DNA from: Caldilineaceae bacterium
GTDB lineage: Bacteria > Chloroflexota > Anaerolineae > Caldilineales > Caldilineaceae
DNA: 64,000 nucleotides
NCBI GenBank assembly: GCA_022821585.1
Contig: JAJEDI010000041.1
Coordinates: 1-64,000 of the forward strand
Direction of reading: 5' to 3'
In this document: piece after piece, positions 1 through 8,293 of the stretch
Layout of the letters: the number at the start of each line of letters is the position of its first letter
Numbering within the stretch: position 1 is the first letter of the stretch
Made by a program: the position numbers and the translations under genes
The notes under the pieces: model-generated
Seen by the model: only the letters and a program-made list of their open reading frames with translations
What the model was told of the DNA's origin: nothing
Databases searched by the model: none

Positions 1-18
1 TCCTAATTTCCACCACCT

Positions 19-59
19 GGGGGGGGGGGGTTGTTGGGGGCGTGGGGGCGTTGGGGGGG
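19..59 (+). other. Potential G-quadruplex motif
   Basis: Four G runs of 12, 5, 5 and 7 bases (19-30, 36-40, 44-48, 53-59) are separated by loops TTGTT, CGT and CGTT. This fits the usual rule of four G tracts with loops of 1-7 bases. The 12-G run may also mark an error-prone assembly position. The structure is inferred from sequence only. Confidence 0.55.
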
Positions 60-140
60 CGGAGCCCCCGCACAAGGGAGGGCCGAATAGGCCCGACCGC
101 CCGGAACTGCAGTGGTTAGTGGTCAGTGGTCAGTGGTCAG
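44..140 (+). repeat. Dispersed GC-rich repeat, family A, copy 1
   Basis: The copy starts with GGGGGCGTTG, passes through GCGGAGCCCCCGCACAAGGG and GCCCGACCGCCCGGAA, and ends with tandem GTGGTCA units. The same ordered blocks recur at 24138-24196 and 61101-61198, always outside genes. The inner segment can fold (GGGGGC with GCCCCC; GGGC with GCCC). No transposase is linked to it, so it behaves like a non-autonomous intergenic element. Its function is unknown. Confidence 0.75.
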
Positions 141-441
141 AGAGGGCGTTCTGGCTGCCTCACATGTGATCGCGGAGTGGCCAAGGTTTGGTCTCGGCCA
201 GAGGTATACGATTGTGTCCCTCGGCTGGCGTGTGCCATGGCGATTGGCGCCGGGGGCCTCATGCGACTCTCTTTATGCGGGGATGGTCAGAGCGTGCTGC
301 ACAGGTCAGGCAGCGACCGATCCAAGAATCCTGTCCGTGCCCTGTCGGCAGCATTGGGCGGACTGCTTTCAGGGAGTTGTAACGGCACACAGACGGGGGA
401 TTGACCGAGAGATCCCAGGCCAGATTGGATAGGGGGCAGGC

Positions 442-1239
442 TCACACTCCCAGATCTTTGAGGAGCTGTATTTTCTTCATTCGCCGCGGGTCTGCAGTTT
501 CGAACAGCCGGTCGGAGACGAGCCTACCGGTCTTTTTCGACCATTTTTCGGAATACCACTTGTTGAAGTTGGCAATGTGGTCGATTTCCCATTGCATACG
601 CGGCGCTGTGCGCATCATCCAGGCCATCTGTCGCCGGTTGGCGCCTCCACCCCACGAGGAGTGCCAGATGCGCGTCTGGAAGGCGATTACGTCTCCCTTG
701 CCCGCGGGCAAGTCGTAGCGTCCGGGGAAGTCCTGCGTCTCATAGCCGAGCACACGTTCGTCGATCTGTTTTTCGAGGTCGTTGTAATGGAGGGGCCACA
801 GGTGGCTGCCGGGAATGAAGCTGAGGCAACCCTTTCCGGGCGCTACCTCATCCAGATAGAATGTGAGCTTGGCCTCGATCGCAGGTTCGGGGGAGCCACC
901 GTCGCGATGCCAGTTTGTATCCCCGTCGTGGATTTGCCCGTCTGAACTGCCGTAAAAGATGCAATCGTCGCCCAGCAGGTCTTCGGCGATGGCTGCCAGG
1001 TTGGGATGATCGAGAAGGTTGTAGAAGTATGGATCGGCCTCGATCAGCGGGAGGATTACGCGATGCCCGTCCGGGAAGATGCGTGCCCCGGCCTCGGAGC
1101 TATCGCCCTGGGTCTCGCCCCGGGCGATGATTTCGTCGAACCGCCAGGAGAATTCGTCGACCTCTGCGGACGTGAGCGCGCCTTCTACTTTGACAAAGCC
1201 CAAGGCATGAAAATGTGTTATTTGCTCGCCAGTCAGCAT
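442..1239 (-). CDS. Phytanoyl-CoA dioxygenase (PhyH) family protein
   Basis: This 265-residue protein is of the PhyH family, Fe(II)/2-oxoglutarate-dependent oxygenases with a double-stranded beta-helix core. The iron triad is visible: H111 and D113 in NWHRDGG and H193 in IWHSSWGG. R202 or R203 is placed to bind 2-oxoglutarate. An AAGGAAGGAA ribosome site precedes the ATG. It is the last gene of the sugar ABC operon that starts at 4694, with about 100 bases to the permease upstream, so its substrate may be a compound imported by that transporter. The substrate cannot be read from sequence; family members hydroxylate very different molecules. Confidence 0.88.
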   Translation of the reverse strand: MLTGEQITHFHALGFVKVEGALTSAEVDEFSWRFDEIIARGETQGDSSEAGARIFPDGHRVILPLIEADPYFYNLLDHPNLAAIAEDLLGDDCIFYGSSDGQIHDGDTNWHRDGGSPEPAIEAKLTFYLDEVAPGKGCLSFIPGSHLWPLHYNDLEKQIDERVLGYETQDFPGRYDLPAGKGDVIAFQTRIWHSSWGGGANRRQMAWMMRTAPRMQWEIDHIANFNKWYSEKWSKKTGRLVSDRLFETADPRRMKKIQLLKDLGV

Positions 1240-1338
1240 ATTTCAGTTCCTTCCTTGTGCGCTTGGCTTATAGAGCTCAGAGTGCGGGGCCGCCGGTACT
1301 CACGGCGAAGTGCCCAGTACTGTGCAGATTCATGTTGT

Positions 1339-2277
1339 TTATGTTATCCGTCCCTCATAGTAAACGAGACGGTTCGATAGCCGGAACGAGATGACGGTGA
1401 GGGTCATGATTACTATGAACAGGATCATGCCCAGGGCAGCGGCGTATCCCATTCTGAAGTTTTCGAAGGCGTGGCGGTAGAGGTAGAGCACAAAGAAGAG
1501 AGTTGAGTTTGCGGGTCCTCCATTCGTGATCACAAAGCTGTTGGTAAAGACCTGGAACGAGCCAATGATTCCGATGATGAAGTTGAAGAAGATGACGGGG
1601 GAAATCATGGGAAGGGTAACGTTCCAGAAGGAGGCCCAGCGGCCTGCACCGTCCAGCGAGGCGGCTTCGTAGAGCTGTGTCGGCACGCCCTGCAGTCCTG
1701 CCAGGTAGAGGACCATACCACCTCCGACGGCCCAGAGGCTCATTGCGACAAATGCGGGCAAAGTCCACGTGGTGCTAAACAGCCAGTTGGGCCCGGTAAT
1801 GCCGATGAGGCTCAGGGCGTAGTTGACGATTCCGGCTTCAGGGGTAAAGACCCATATCCACATATAGGCGACGGCAACGCCGGATACCACTGCAGGCAGG
1901 TAGTAGATGGTGCGATAGAGTGACATGCCGCGCACTTTTTGGTTGAGCAGAACGGCCAAGGCGACGCCAAGGATAACGCCGAGGAAGACGGTACTAAGAG
2001 AGTAGACTGCGGTGACCCACAGGCTTTTCCAGAACAGGGGGTCGCGGGTGAACATTTTGTCGTAGTTGGCAAGGCCGACAAAATTAGGTGGTGTGAGGAT
2101 GTCGTACCTGGTCAGGCCCAGGTATCCAGCCGCGATCAGCGGGCCGAATTCGAAGGCCAGGAATCCGATAATCCAGGGACTGATGAAGAGATAGCCGGCT
2201 ACGTTTTCAAACAGCGCAGTGCGCGACAGGCGCGTTCTGCGAAGTGGGGACGAAGCCTGGCTGACTGCTGTTGCCAT
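1339..2277 (-). CDS. Sugar ABC transporter permease (MalF/UgpA type)
   Basis: This 312-residue integral membrane protein has about six hydrophobic segments and belongs to the CUT1 carbohydrate importer family. The conserved cytoplasmic EAA loop, which contacts the ATPase, is seen as EAASLDGAGRWASFWNVTLP near residues 200-219. It should pair with the MalG-like permease at 3783-4694 and the binding protein at 2373-3692. The operon has no ATP-binding subunit in this window, so it probably uses a shared MsmK/UgpC-type ATPase encoded elsewhere. The ribosome site before the ATG is weak, suggesting coupling to the upstream gene. Confidence 0.93.
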   Translation of the reverse strand: MATAVSQASSPLRRTRLSRTALFENVAGYLFISPWIIGFLAFEFGPLIAAGYLGLTRYDILTPPNFVGLANYDKMFTRDPLFWKSLWVTAVYSLSTVFLGVILGVALAVLLNQKVRGMSLYRTIYYLPAVVSGVAVAYMWIWVFTPEAGIVNYALSLIGITGPNWLFSTTWTLPAFVAMSLWAVGGGMVLYLAGLQGVPTQLYEAASLDGAGRWASFWNVTLPMISPVIFFNFIIGIIGSFQVFTNSFVITNGGPANSTLFFVLYLYRHAFENFRMGYAAALGMILFIVIMTLTVISFRLSNRLVYYEGRIT

Positions 2278-2372
2278 TGCGAAGACTCAACAGGTAGTGC
2301 GATGGTGTGTTGCCGGGGACTGGTGCCCACAGTTCGCGGGCGCCAATCCCCTGGACCATACTCGTCAGACAG

Positions 2373-3692
2373 TTAGACGTCTTCCAGAATCACGTCAATC
2401 GCCTTGGTCGCTGCGTCCATTGCTTCCTGGGTCGTCTTCTCGCCCAGGATTGCAAGTTCATATTCCGAGCGGAATGCGTTCAAGATTTCCGTCGTGCTGG
2501 GGCCCCAGTACTCTCCTGTTGAGAGTCCAGTAATTGGCAGGTGAAGCGTGAGGAAATCCGCCTGACGTTCGTTGGTGATGGCGCTCTTGACGGTCGCCTC
2601 CATACGATAGTTGATTGGGAAGAGCGTAATCTGGTAGTCGAGTGAATCCTGGTTGATCGCGCGCCAGATAAAGAACTCCCAGGCGGCGTCTATCTTTTCG
2701 GATTGAGACCAAATCGCTTCCATGTGTACGCTGCCGGCATAGACATCGACAGCGGGCGGATTGGTGGTGGACGGCCAAAAGGTCATCCACTGGTTGGTGG
2801 TGTCGTTGGCGGTACGTTTGAGCCAGGTGTCCCAGTCGGCAAGGACCATTGGCCACATAGCGATCTTGCCGCCGGCGGTGGGGAACTCTCCCAAGGCCTG
2901 ATCTGCGCCAGGCTTCATACTGAACTCTCGCCAGGCCACAAGTTGATCTATGGCTTCGACAGCCTCCGGCTGGTCGAGCAGGCACTTGGATTCGTCTTCG
3001 TTGATGATTTGGCCGCCGTTTTGCCAGATTGTGGTGAGATAGAGGTCAGCGGCCAGGAGCGGCGAGGTGATTGCGAAGGAATCGTCGCCGCGGTTCAGTT
3101 TCGGACCCGCTTCGGCCACGTCGGCCAGAGTCCAATCTTCGTTGGGCAGGTCGAGACCGGCCTCTTCGAAACGGTCCTCGCTGTAGGCAAGCCCGCGCAG
3201 GATCACCGAGTTTGTGGGGAGGCCATAGATTTCGCCGTCGACTGTGCCCCAGTCGCTGTCGGCGGGAAACTCAAAGTCGTCCATCACAACGTCGGGATCG
3301 TTGGCGAGGAATTCGGTGATTGGGAGGGCGACCTTTTTGCGCTTGATCTGAATCCACCAGGGGCCGCCGATGAACCAAAGGTCGGGGGCAGTGCCGGCGG
3401 CGACATCGATCAGCAGTTTATCGGCGTGTTCGCCCCAGGGGACGAGTTCAAATTCCACGTGAACTGTGTCGCTCTGCTCGTTAAACATATCGACCTGTTT
3501 GTCGAGCGGACCGATCACCTGTGCATAGCGGACGGAGGTCTTCTCCATGCTGGGGGCAGCATCATCCGCGCCGGCGTCAGCGCTATCCGAATCGGGCGAC
3601 GGCCCTCCGCAAGCTTGCAGGAACGGGACCGAGGCTCCGACTACGGCAGCACCGCGCAGGAACTGTCTGCGGCTAAATCTCTCGTTCGACAT
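2373..3692 (-). CDS. Extracellular sugar-binding lipoprotein (ABC SBP family 1)
   Basis: This 439-residue solute-binding protein delivers a sugar or oligosaccharide to the permeases on either side. The N-terminus carries a twin-arginine signal (SRRQFLRG, residues 7-14) and a lipobox LQAC with Cys28, followed by an acidic flexible stretch (SPDSDSADAGADDAA). It is therefore expected to be Tat-exported and membrane-anchored. I place the start at 3692 because a strong AAGGAGGAG ribosome site lies just upstream; the frame runs 26 codons further 5' without a comparable signal. The ligand is unknown. Confidence 0.93.
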   Translation of the reverse strand: MSNERFSRRQFLRGAAVVGASVPFLQACGGPSPDSDSADAGADDAAPSMEKTSVRYAQVIGPLDKQVDMFNEQSDTVHVEFELVPWGEHADKLLIDVAAGTAPDLWFIGGPWWIQIKRKKVALPITEFLANDPDVVMDDFEFPADSDWGTVDGEIYGLPTNSVILRGLAYSEDRFEEAGLDLPNEDWTLADVAEAGPKLNRGDDSFAITSPLLAADLYLTTIWQNGGQIINEDESKCLLDQPEAVEAIDQLVAWREFSMKPGADQALGEFPTAGGKIAMWPMVLADWDTWLKRTANDTTNQWMTFWPSTTNPPAVDVYAGSVHMEAIWSQSEKIDAAWEFFIWRAINQDSLDYQITLFPINYRMEATVKSAITNERQADFLTLHLPITGLSTGEYWGPSTTEILNAFRSEYELAILGEKTTQEAMDAATKAIDVILEDV

Positions 3693-3782
3693 GACTAACT
3701 CCTCCTTCTTGAGAATGAATCGCGAATGCTCTTCATGCTGCGAACTATTGCCGGTTGGCAAAGGTGCCAAATGAGACTGACT

Positions 3783-4694
3783 CTAGCCTTTGATTCCAGA
3801 AAAGGTGACCCCCTGTATGAAGTAACGTTGGGCGAAGAAGAATACCAACAGCGGAGGAAGCAGTAACATTGTGGAGCCGGCCATCAAGTGGGGCATGTTA
3901 GGGCGCACCGAGGAAGAGGCCGCGGTGGCCATAAAGTGAAGGCCTACAGCCAGCGTCAGCATGTCGCGGCTGCGCAGGAAGATGAGCGGACCGAAGAAGT
4001 CGTTCCAAGTTCCAAGGAAAGAGAAGATTGCGACCGCGGCCAGAGCCGGCTTGATGAGGGGCAGAGCGATGCGCAGATAGATTCCTAGCCAGCCACAGCC
4101 ATCTATGCGGGCGGCATCGTCAAGTTCCGGGTTGATGGTCAGGATAAACTGGCGCAGCAGGAAGATAAAGAAAGCGCCTCCGCCGAACCAGGCGGGCACG
4201 ATCAGAGGCAGGTAGGTGTTCAGCCATTCAAGATCGCGGAAGAGGATGTAGAGCGGGATGATAGTCACCTGGCCGGGCACCATCATTGTGCTCAGGACGA
4301 GAATGAAGATGGCATCGCGGCCAAAGAAACGTATACGAGCAAACCCGAACGCGACCAGCGAAGCGCTCAATAGCCGGCCAGCGAGGACGCCCAACGTGAT
4401 GATCATCGTGTTTGCGCCGTAGCGGGGAAAGCTGAAGTAGTCGAAGAAGGCCTGGCGGTAATGGACCCACTGGAACTCGCTGGGGATCCACTTGGGCGGG
4501 ATGAGGAAGACCTCCCACTCCGGCTTGAGAGAGGTAGAAATCATCCAAAAGAGGGGTAACAGCATCGTAACGGTACCGATCAAGAGGACGAGATGGATAG
4601 CGGAGCGCTCCAAAGAGCGAATGAGCTGCGCGCGCTGCCGAAGGCGACGTGCGTCGGAACGGTCTGAGAGTGGTGCGTTGAGCGGGGTTGCCAT
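3783..4694 (-). CDS. Sugar ABC transporter permease (MalG type)
   Basis: This 303-residue inner-membrane subunit of the CUT1 family has about six transmembrane segments and an EAA-like loop (DDAARIDGCGWLGIYLRIAL). It is the first gene of the operon that continues with the binding protein, the second permease and the PhyH enzyme. The ATG at 4694 is preferred over the longer open frame (to 4865). The promoter at 4736-4763 would start the mRNA near 4729, inside the longer frame, and residues before the chosen Met do not resemble the family. The gene order permease-SBP-permease is unusual for CUT1 operons, where the SBP usually comes first. Confidence 0.92.
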   Translation of the reverse strand: MATPLNAPLSDRSDARRLRQRAQLIRSLERSAIHLVLLIGTVTMLLPLFWMISTSLKPEWEVFLIPPKWIPSEFQWVHYRQAFFDYFSFPRYGANTMIITLGVLAGRLLSASLVAFGFARIRFFGRDAIFILVLSTMMVPGQVTIIPLYILFRDLEWLNTYLPLIVPAWFGGGAFFIFLLRQFILTINPELDDAARIDGCGWLGIYLRIALPLIKPALAAVAIFSFLGTWNDFFGPLIFLRSRDMLTLAVGLHFMATAASSSVRPNMPHLMAGSTMLLLPPLLVFFFAQRYFIQGVTFSGIKG

Positions 4695-5153
4695 CGTCCA
4701 CCCTATTGGTGGGTCACCGGAGTAAGCTTGCAAACAGTATATGTTGGGATTGTAGCATGTCAAAACGGCAAAAAAGAGGGGCTTGAGACAGACATTTGCG
4801 GACCTGCATCGGTGAATGAGGTAGCCAGGGGCTGCGGCGTAAGCAGGCGAAAGACTTCCATTCATCGCAGGAATAGACTTGGGTGTGCGATTGCATTGGA
4901 AGCCCGCGGCGCGCGCGGTGGCGTCGACACCAGATTTGGCGACTTCTTCGGTTAAGTGGATTCGGTTGAAGGGAAGGGGCAGCCGCCTCCGGAACGGGAA
5001 TTCTCTGCATCAAGGGGTCTTCAGGAATTCTGTGAAGGCCTGAAGATTGGAAGGCGGCTATGAAAAACTTTAGCAACTGGCCGTGTGAAGGGCTTGGGGC
5101 CATGCATACCATTCAGACTGTGCGGAAGGCCTGTCGCAGGTCTGTACCTGTGA
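4695..5153. other. Intergenic region with the sugar operon promoter
   Basis: This gap lies between the sugar ABC operon and mqnA, both on the minus strand. It holds the promoter at 4736-4763. The rest, including a 132-codon minus-strand frame, has no ribosome site or recognisable protein, and I see no clear terminator for mqnA. Confidence 0.6.
4736..4763 (-). promoter_or_regulatory. Sigma-70-type promoter of the sugar ABC operon
   Basis: On the minus strand the -35 box TTGACA (4758-4763) and the -10 box TATACT (4736-4741) are separated by 16 bases. This is close to consensus. Transcription would begin near 4729, giving a leader of about 35 bases before the ATG at 4694. Confidence 0.8.
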
Positions 5154-5996
5154 TCAGGAGTCGTAGAAGAGCACGGGCTTGGCTTCTCGGATGATACCCA
5201 GCTTGGAGGCGGAAGTATAGAATCTCTGCAGGCTGGCGAAACAGTCGACGTCGAAGCGGTATTGGATGTTTTTGTGCAGATAGGCGCGGCCGGTGGCGGC
5301 GAGGGACTCGTTGTGGGGATAGTGGGCGCAGGCGATGTCGTCGAGGGCGGTGACGCCGGCCCGGCGTGAGTCGCGCACGGCCTGTAGGTGGGCAGGGGTC
5401 AGGGCGTCGGGCCGGCCGGTCCAGAAGGCGAAAACGAAGGGGAGGCGGGTCATGCCTCGCCATTCTTCGCACAGGTCATGTTTGCGCAGGCCCATGCCGA
5501 CGTGGTCGACGAAGAGTGCGCGGTCGCCAATGAAGAGGGCGGCGTCGCAACGCTGGAGCATGGCGGGCAAGTTTGGATCCATGGTCACGAACTCCGGCTC
5601 GATGTCGAACCACTCGGCGCAGAGGATGCGCATGAGGGCGGCGGAGGTTCGGGAACTTGAGTCGAGTGCGACGGACCTGGCTCTTGTCAGCGGCTTGCGG
5701 GAGTACGCGGCGACGGAGGCGACCGGTCCAATCGAGGTGACGGCGGCCCCAGGCACAACGCGGTAACGGGGTCCATATTCGATGGACGAGACGAGCGCGA
5801 GGTCGACTTCACCGCTGTGCAGCCAGGAGGAGACTCTAGAGGGCACTGCATACTTGAGTGAGAAGAGGTCGGGGTGTTTGCCGAGACCGTGCCAGAGGGG
5901 GCGGGCGTTCAGGTAATTTACGCAGCCGACGCGCACGAGTTTCGTGCCGGCCTGGGGGGAGCGCGAGTGGTTTTGGCGTCGTTGCCAGTTAAACAT
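5154..5996 (-). CDS. mqnA: Chorismate dehydratase MqnA (futalosine menaquinone pathway)
   Basis: This 280-residue protein has the MqnA signature near its N-terminus: VRVGCVNYLNARPLWHGL, then VPSRVSSWLHSGEVDLALVS and SSIEYG. MqnA has a periplasmic-binding-protein fold and turns chorismate into 3-[(1-carboxyvinyl)oxy]benzoate, the first step of the futalosine route to menaquinone. The length fits the family. No other mqn gene is nearby, so it stands alone here. The ribosome site AAGGAC sits in the loop of a perfect inverted repeat (5999-6018), which may affect translation. The first 20 residues are basic and not conserved, so a slightly later start is possible. Confidence 0.9.
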   Translation of the reverse strand: MFNWQRRQNHSRSPQAGTKLVRVGCVNYLNARPLWHGLGKHPDLFSLKYAVPSRVSSWLHSGEVDLALVSSIEYGPRYRVVPGAAVTSIGPVASVAAYSRKPLTRARSVALDSSSRTSAALMRILCAEWFDIEPEFVTMDPNLPAMLQRCDAALFIGDRALFVDHVGMGLRKHDLCEEWRGMTRLPFVFAFWTGRPDALTPAHLQAVRDSRRAGVTALDDIACAHYPHNESLAATGRAYLHKNIQYRFDVDCFASLQRFYTSASKLGIIREAKPVLFYDS

Positions 5997-5998
5997 GA

Positions 5999-6018
5999 TT
6001 AAGACGTCCTTGTCTTAA
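5999..6018 (-). promoter_or_regulatory. Inverted repeat framing the mqnA ribosome site
   Basis: Perfect 7-base arms TTAAGAC and GTCTTAA flank a 6-base loop that, on the coding strand, is exactly AAGGAC, the Shine-Dalgarno element of mqnA. The right arm ends two bases before the start codon. It could be an RNA hairpin presenting the ribosome site, or an operator for a dimeric repressor. The structure is seen; the role is inferred. Confidence 0.5.
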
Positions 6019-6110
6019 AGGGGCCCTAGGGGCTATGTAGTTTTAGTTGTGCAATCTACAGATGTCGGGATTGCACTGGGTGTAGTGTCCAGCCATTGGA
6101 CCTACGGAGG

Positions 6111-7565
6111 CTATGATACTTCAGGCCAAGCGGAAGTCCAAGGCGCAGATTTTTCGAATGCGGCAGCGGCCTGGAGGACTAGCGTGTCGGCGTGATACCT
6201 GCCCACAATCTGGAGGGCGACGGGCAGGCCATCGGAGGCAAAGCCGCAAGGGACGCTGGCAGCGGGCTGGCCGGTGAGGTTAAAGGGGTAGGTGAATGGT
6301 AAGCGGTCGAAGATTGATGGGGTGGGCGAGCCGTCGATTTCGGCGGGCCAGTCGTTGACGCCCCAGGCTGTGAGCGGCATCTGGGGTGTGAGCAGGAGGT
6401 CGTACTCCTCGAAGAATTCGCGGGCCTGGTGATAGAAGACTGTGCGGGACATTTCAGCGCGTCCCAGTTCTTCTGCGGAGTACCGGCGGCCCCGCTGGAT
6501 CATTTCGACCAGGCTCGGCTCGAAGGCCTGCGGATTCTCGTCGTAGGACTGGCCGACGCGGGCGGCCATGGAGGCGAACCAACAGACCTCGGCGCCGGGA
6601 CGTGGGTTTTCCCAACCGGGATCGACGGCCTCGACGTTGCAGCCAAGTTGGGAAAATAGCTGAGCGGCCTCGCCGGCTAGGCGGCGCACGTCGGGGTCGA
6701 CTGCGGCGTAGCCGAAGTCTTCGCTCCAGGCGACACGCAGGCCCTGCAATGCGGGCAGGGGGTCAGTTACGGCGGCGAGGTAGTCGTCCGGGGGACTGGC
6801 GATGGCGGTGGGATCGCGGGTGTCAGGGCCGGCGATGGCAAGGGTGAAGAGGGCGGCATCGGCGACGGTTCGGGAGATGGGACCGTTGTGGGAGCGGGCT
6901 GACCAGATGTCGAGGTTGGGCCAGTAGGGCAGGCGGCCAAACGAGGGCTTGTGGCCGAAAACGCCGCATAGGGCGGCGGGGATGCGGATTGAGCCGGCGC
7001 CGTCGGAGCCGTGGGCAAGCGGGCAGAGGCCGGCGGCGACGGCTGCGGCTGCGCCACCGCTGGAGCCGCCGGGCGTGCGGGCGGTGTTCCAGGGGTTGCG
7101 GCCCGGCTCGCCGAGCAGATTGTCGCACATGTCCTTGTGGCCGAGGTGGGGCGTGTTGGTCTTGCCGATGATGATGCCGCCGGCGGCCTTGACGCGGCCG
7201 GTGATGATGCCGTCGAAGCCGGCAATCTGGTCCTTCTGGAGGATGGTGCCACTGGTGTGGCGGAGGCCGGCGCTGGGTTCGAGGTCTTTTATGGGGACGG
7301 GAAGGCCGTGAAGGGGGCCGAGTTCGTCTCCTTGCATGACGCTGGTTTCAGCGGCGCGGGCGGCGTCGAGGGCGAGGTCGGCGTCAACGGAGAGGAAGGC
7401 GTTGATGGCAGGGTTGACTTCCTCGATGCGGGCGAGGAAGGCTTCGGTCAGCTCGACGGGCGAGAGCTGTTTGGCGCGGATGGCGGCGGTTAGTTCTGTG
7501 GCTGGCGTTTGGAAGAGTTCTGGAGGGGCCACTTTCGGGTTCCTTTTGGAGCGGTTGCTTTTCAT
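6111..7565 (-). CDS. Amidase signature family hydrolase
   Basis: This 484-residue protein hydrolyses an amide bond, judged from the complete Ser-cisSer-Lys triad: K93 in PVPIKDLE, S168 in TPGGSSGG and S192 in GAGSIRIPA. The spacings (75 and 24 residues) equal those of fatty-acid amide hydrolase. The nucleophile motif reads GAGS instead of the usual GGS, a mild change. It is cytoplasmic, with no signal peptide. It is more like a general aliphatic or aryl amidase than GatA, since no gatB or gatC is near; the substrate is unknown. The AAAGGA before the ATG is unusually close, so initiation may be weak. Confidence 0.9.
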   Translation of the reverse strand: MKSNRSKRNPKVAPPELFQTPATELTAAIRAKQLSPVELTEAFLARIEEVNPAINAFLSVDADLALDAARAAETSVMQGDELGPLHGLPVPIKDLEPSAGLRHTSGTILQKDQIAGFDGIITGRVKAAGGIIIGKTNTPHLGHKDMCDNLLGEPGRNPWNTARTPGGSSGGAAAAVAAGLCPLAHGSDGAGSIRIPAALCGVFGHKPSFGRLPYWPNLDIWSARSHNGPISRTVADAALFTLAIAGPDTRDPTAIASPPDDYLAAVTDPLPALQGLRVAWSEDFGYAAVDPDVRRLAGEAAQLFSQLGCNVEAVDPGWENPRPGAEVCWFASMAARVGQSYDENPQAFEPSLVEMIQRGRRYSAEELGRAEMSRTVFYHQAREFFEEYDLLLTPQMPLTAWGVNDWPAEIDGSPTPSIFDRLPFTYPFNLTGQPAASVPCGFASDGLPVALQIVGRYHADTLVLQAAAAFEKSAPWTSAWPEVS

Positions 7566-7575
7566 TCCTTTAGGT

Positions 7576-8127
7576 TCAAAAAAGATCGCCTACTGTGCAG
7601 GTGAATCCGGGCAGAACCTGGCCGCCGTCAAGCGTGTCGTCTGTAGAGAGCCTGATCAGGGGTTGGTTGGGTTGGTGTACGTCGATGGTGCGCGCTTCGG
7701 GATCGACAGTCCAGACGAGGGGAACGCCGAAGCTGATCCACATGCGGGCTTTGTCGAAGAGTTGTCGAGGGCTGTCGCTTGGGGAGGCGATTTCGACTGC
7801 CAGATCAGGGGGGCCATCGAAGAATCCGGGGACATCCTGGTCGAGTGGCAGTCTTCTGGCGGAGATGAAGGCGACGTCGGGTTCTCTGACGGTGTCGGGT
7901 TCTTTTTCGAGGAGGAATCCTACGTCGGAGGCAAGGATTGTTCCCATTTGCCGGGGTTCGACAAAAGCTTCCAATCGAAATGACAATTTAATCACGGTCT
8001 TTCCGTGTCTTACTCCCGCTGGCATCGTCTCGCAAAGCACTCCTCTAAGCAGTTCACCGCGCACATCCTGGCTGCTAAGGTGGTGCAGGTCTTCGGCGGT
8101 GAGCAGCTTCTCGGTTGTTACAGTCAT
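7576..8127 (-). CDS. Uma2 family (DUF820) endonuclease-like protein
   Basis: This 183-residue protein has the restriction-endonuclease-like fold pattern of Uma2 proteins: REPDVAFIS, then PPDLAVEIASPSDS and a following lysine in LFDKARMW, and the usual end VLPGFTCTVGDLF. Acidic residues in the PD and VEI strands and the lysine form a probable PD-(D/E)xK site. Uma2 genes are very numerous in Cyanobacteria and Chloroflexota and their roles are mostly unknown. The stop lies 10 bases from the amidase start, so the two may be cotranscribed. A second, divergent copy lies at 16581-17288. Confidence 0.88.
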   Translation of the reverse strand: MTVTTEKLLTAEDLHHLSSQDVRGELLRGVLCETMPAGVRHGKTVIKLSFRLEAFVEPRQMGTILASDVGFLLEKEPDTVREPDVAFISARRLPLDQDVPGFFDGPPDLAVEIASPSDSPRQLFDKARMWISFGVPLVWTVDPEARTIDVHQPNQPLIRLSTDDTLDGGQVLPGFTCTVGDLF

Positions 8128-8267
8128 GGCGTTTCCCCCGTCACAGTTGAGGTGAGGGCATTATACAACAGAAGAGGCTGCCGGGAGATTAAGGGGTAGG
8201 GACGAGTGAAACCGGTTTTGGGGCGAGAGGGGTCAGGAGGGGAGTGGGCGTGGAACTTGCGACGCGA

Positions 8268-8293
8268 GGGCAGGCACAAGGCCTGCCCCTACG
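8268..8293. repeat. Short palindromic repeat, family C, copy 1
   Basis: GGGCAGGC and GCCTGCCC are 8-base arms around a short ACAAG loop, followed by CCTACGG. The same design recurs at 16171-16196, 24022-24050 (decayed) and 35859-35884. This copy lies just downstream of the minus-strand thioredoxin-like gene, so it may act as an RNA hairpin at its 3' end. Confidence 0.7.

Larger units (their letters stand above)
1..441. other. Gene-free window edge with G-runs and a dispersed repeat
   Basis: No convincing gene lies here. Short open frames exist in all phases but have no ribosome site and no recognisable protein. The left end holds a run of G tracts (19-59) and the first copy of a dispersed GC-rich repeat (44-140), ending in tandem GGTCAGT units. 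From about 141 to 441 I see nothing recognisable. The PhyH gene at 442 ends against it, so this is a 3' flank. Confidence 0.6.

Noticed and set aside
2703-3698. 331-codon plus-strand frame antisense to the sugar-binding protein
   Set aside because: It is a shadow of the GC-rich gene on the other strand. It has no ribosome site and no recognisable domain, and the minus-strand protein has clear Tat, lipobox and SBP features.
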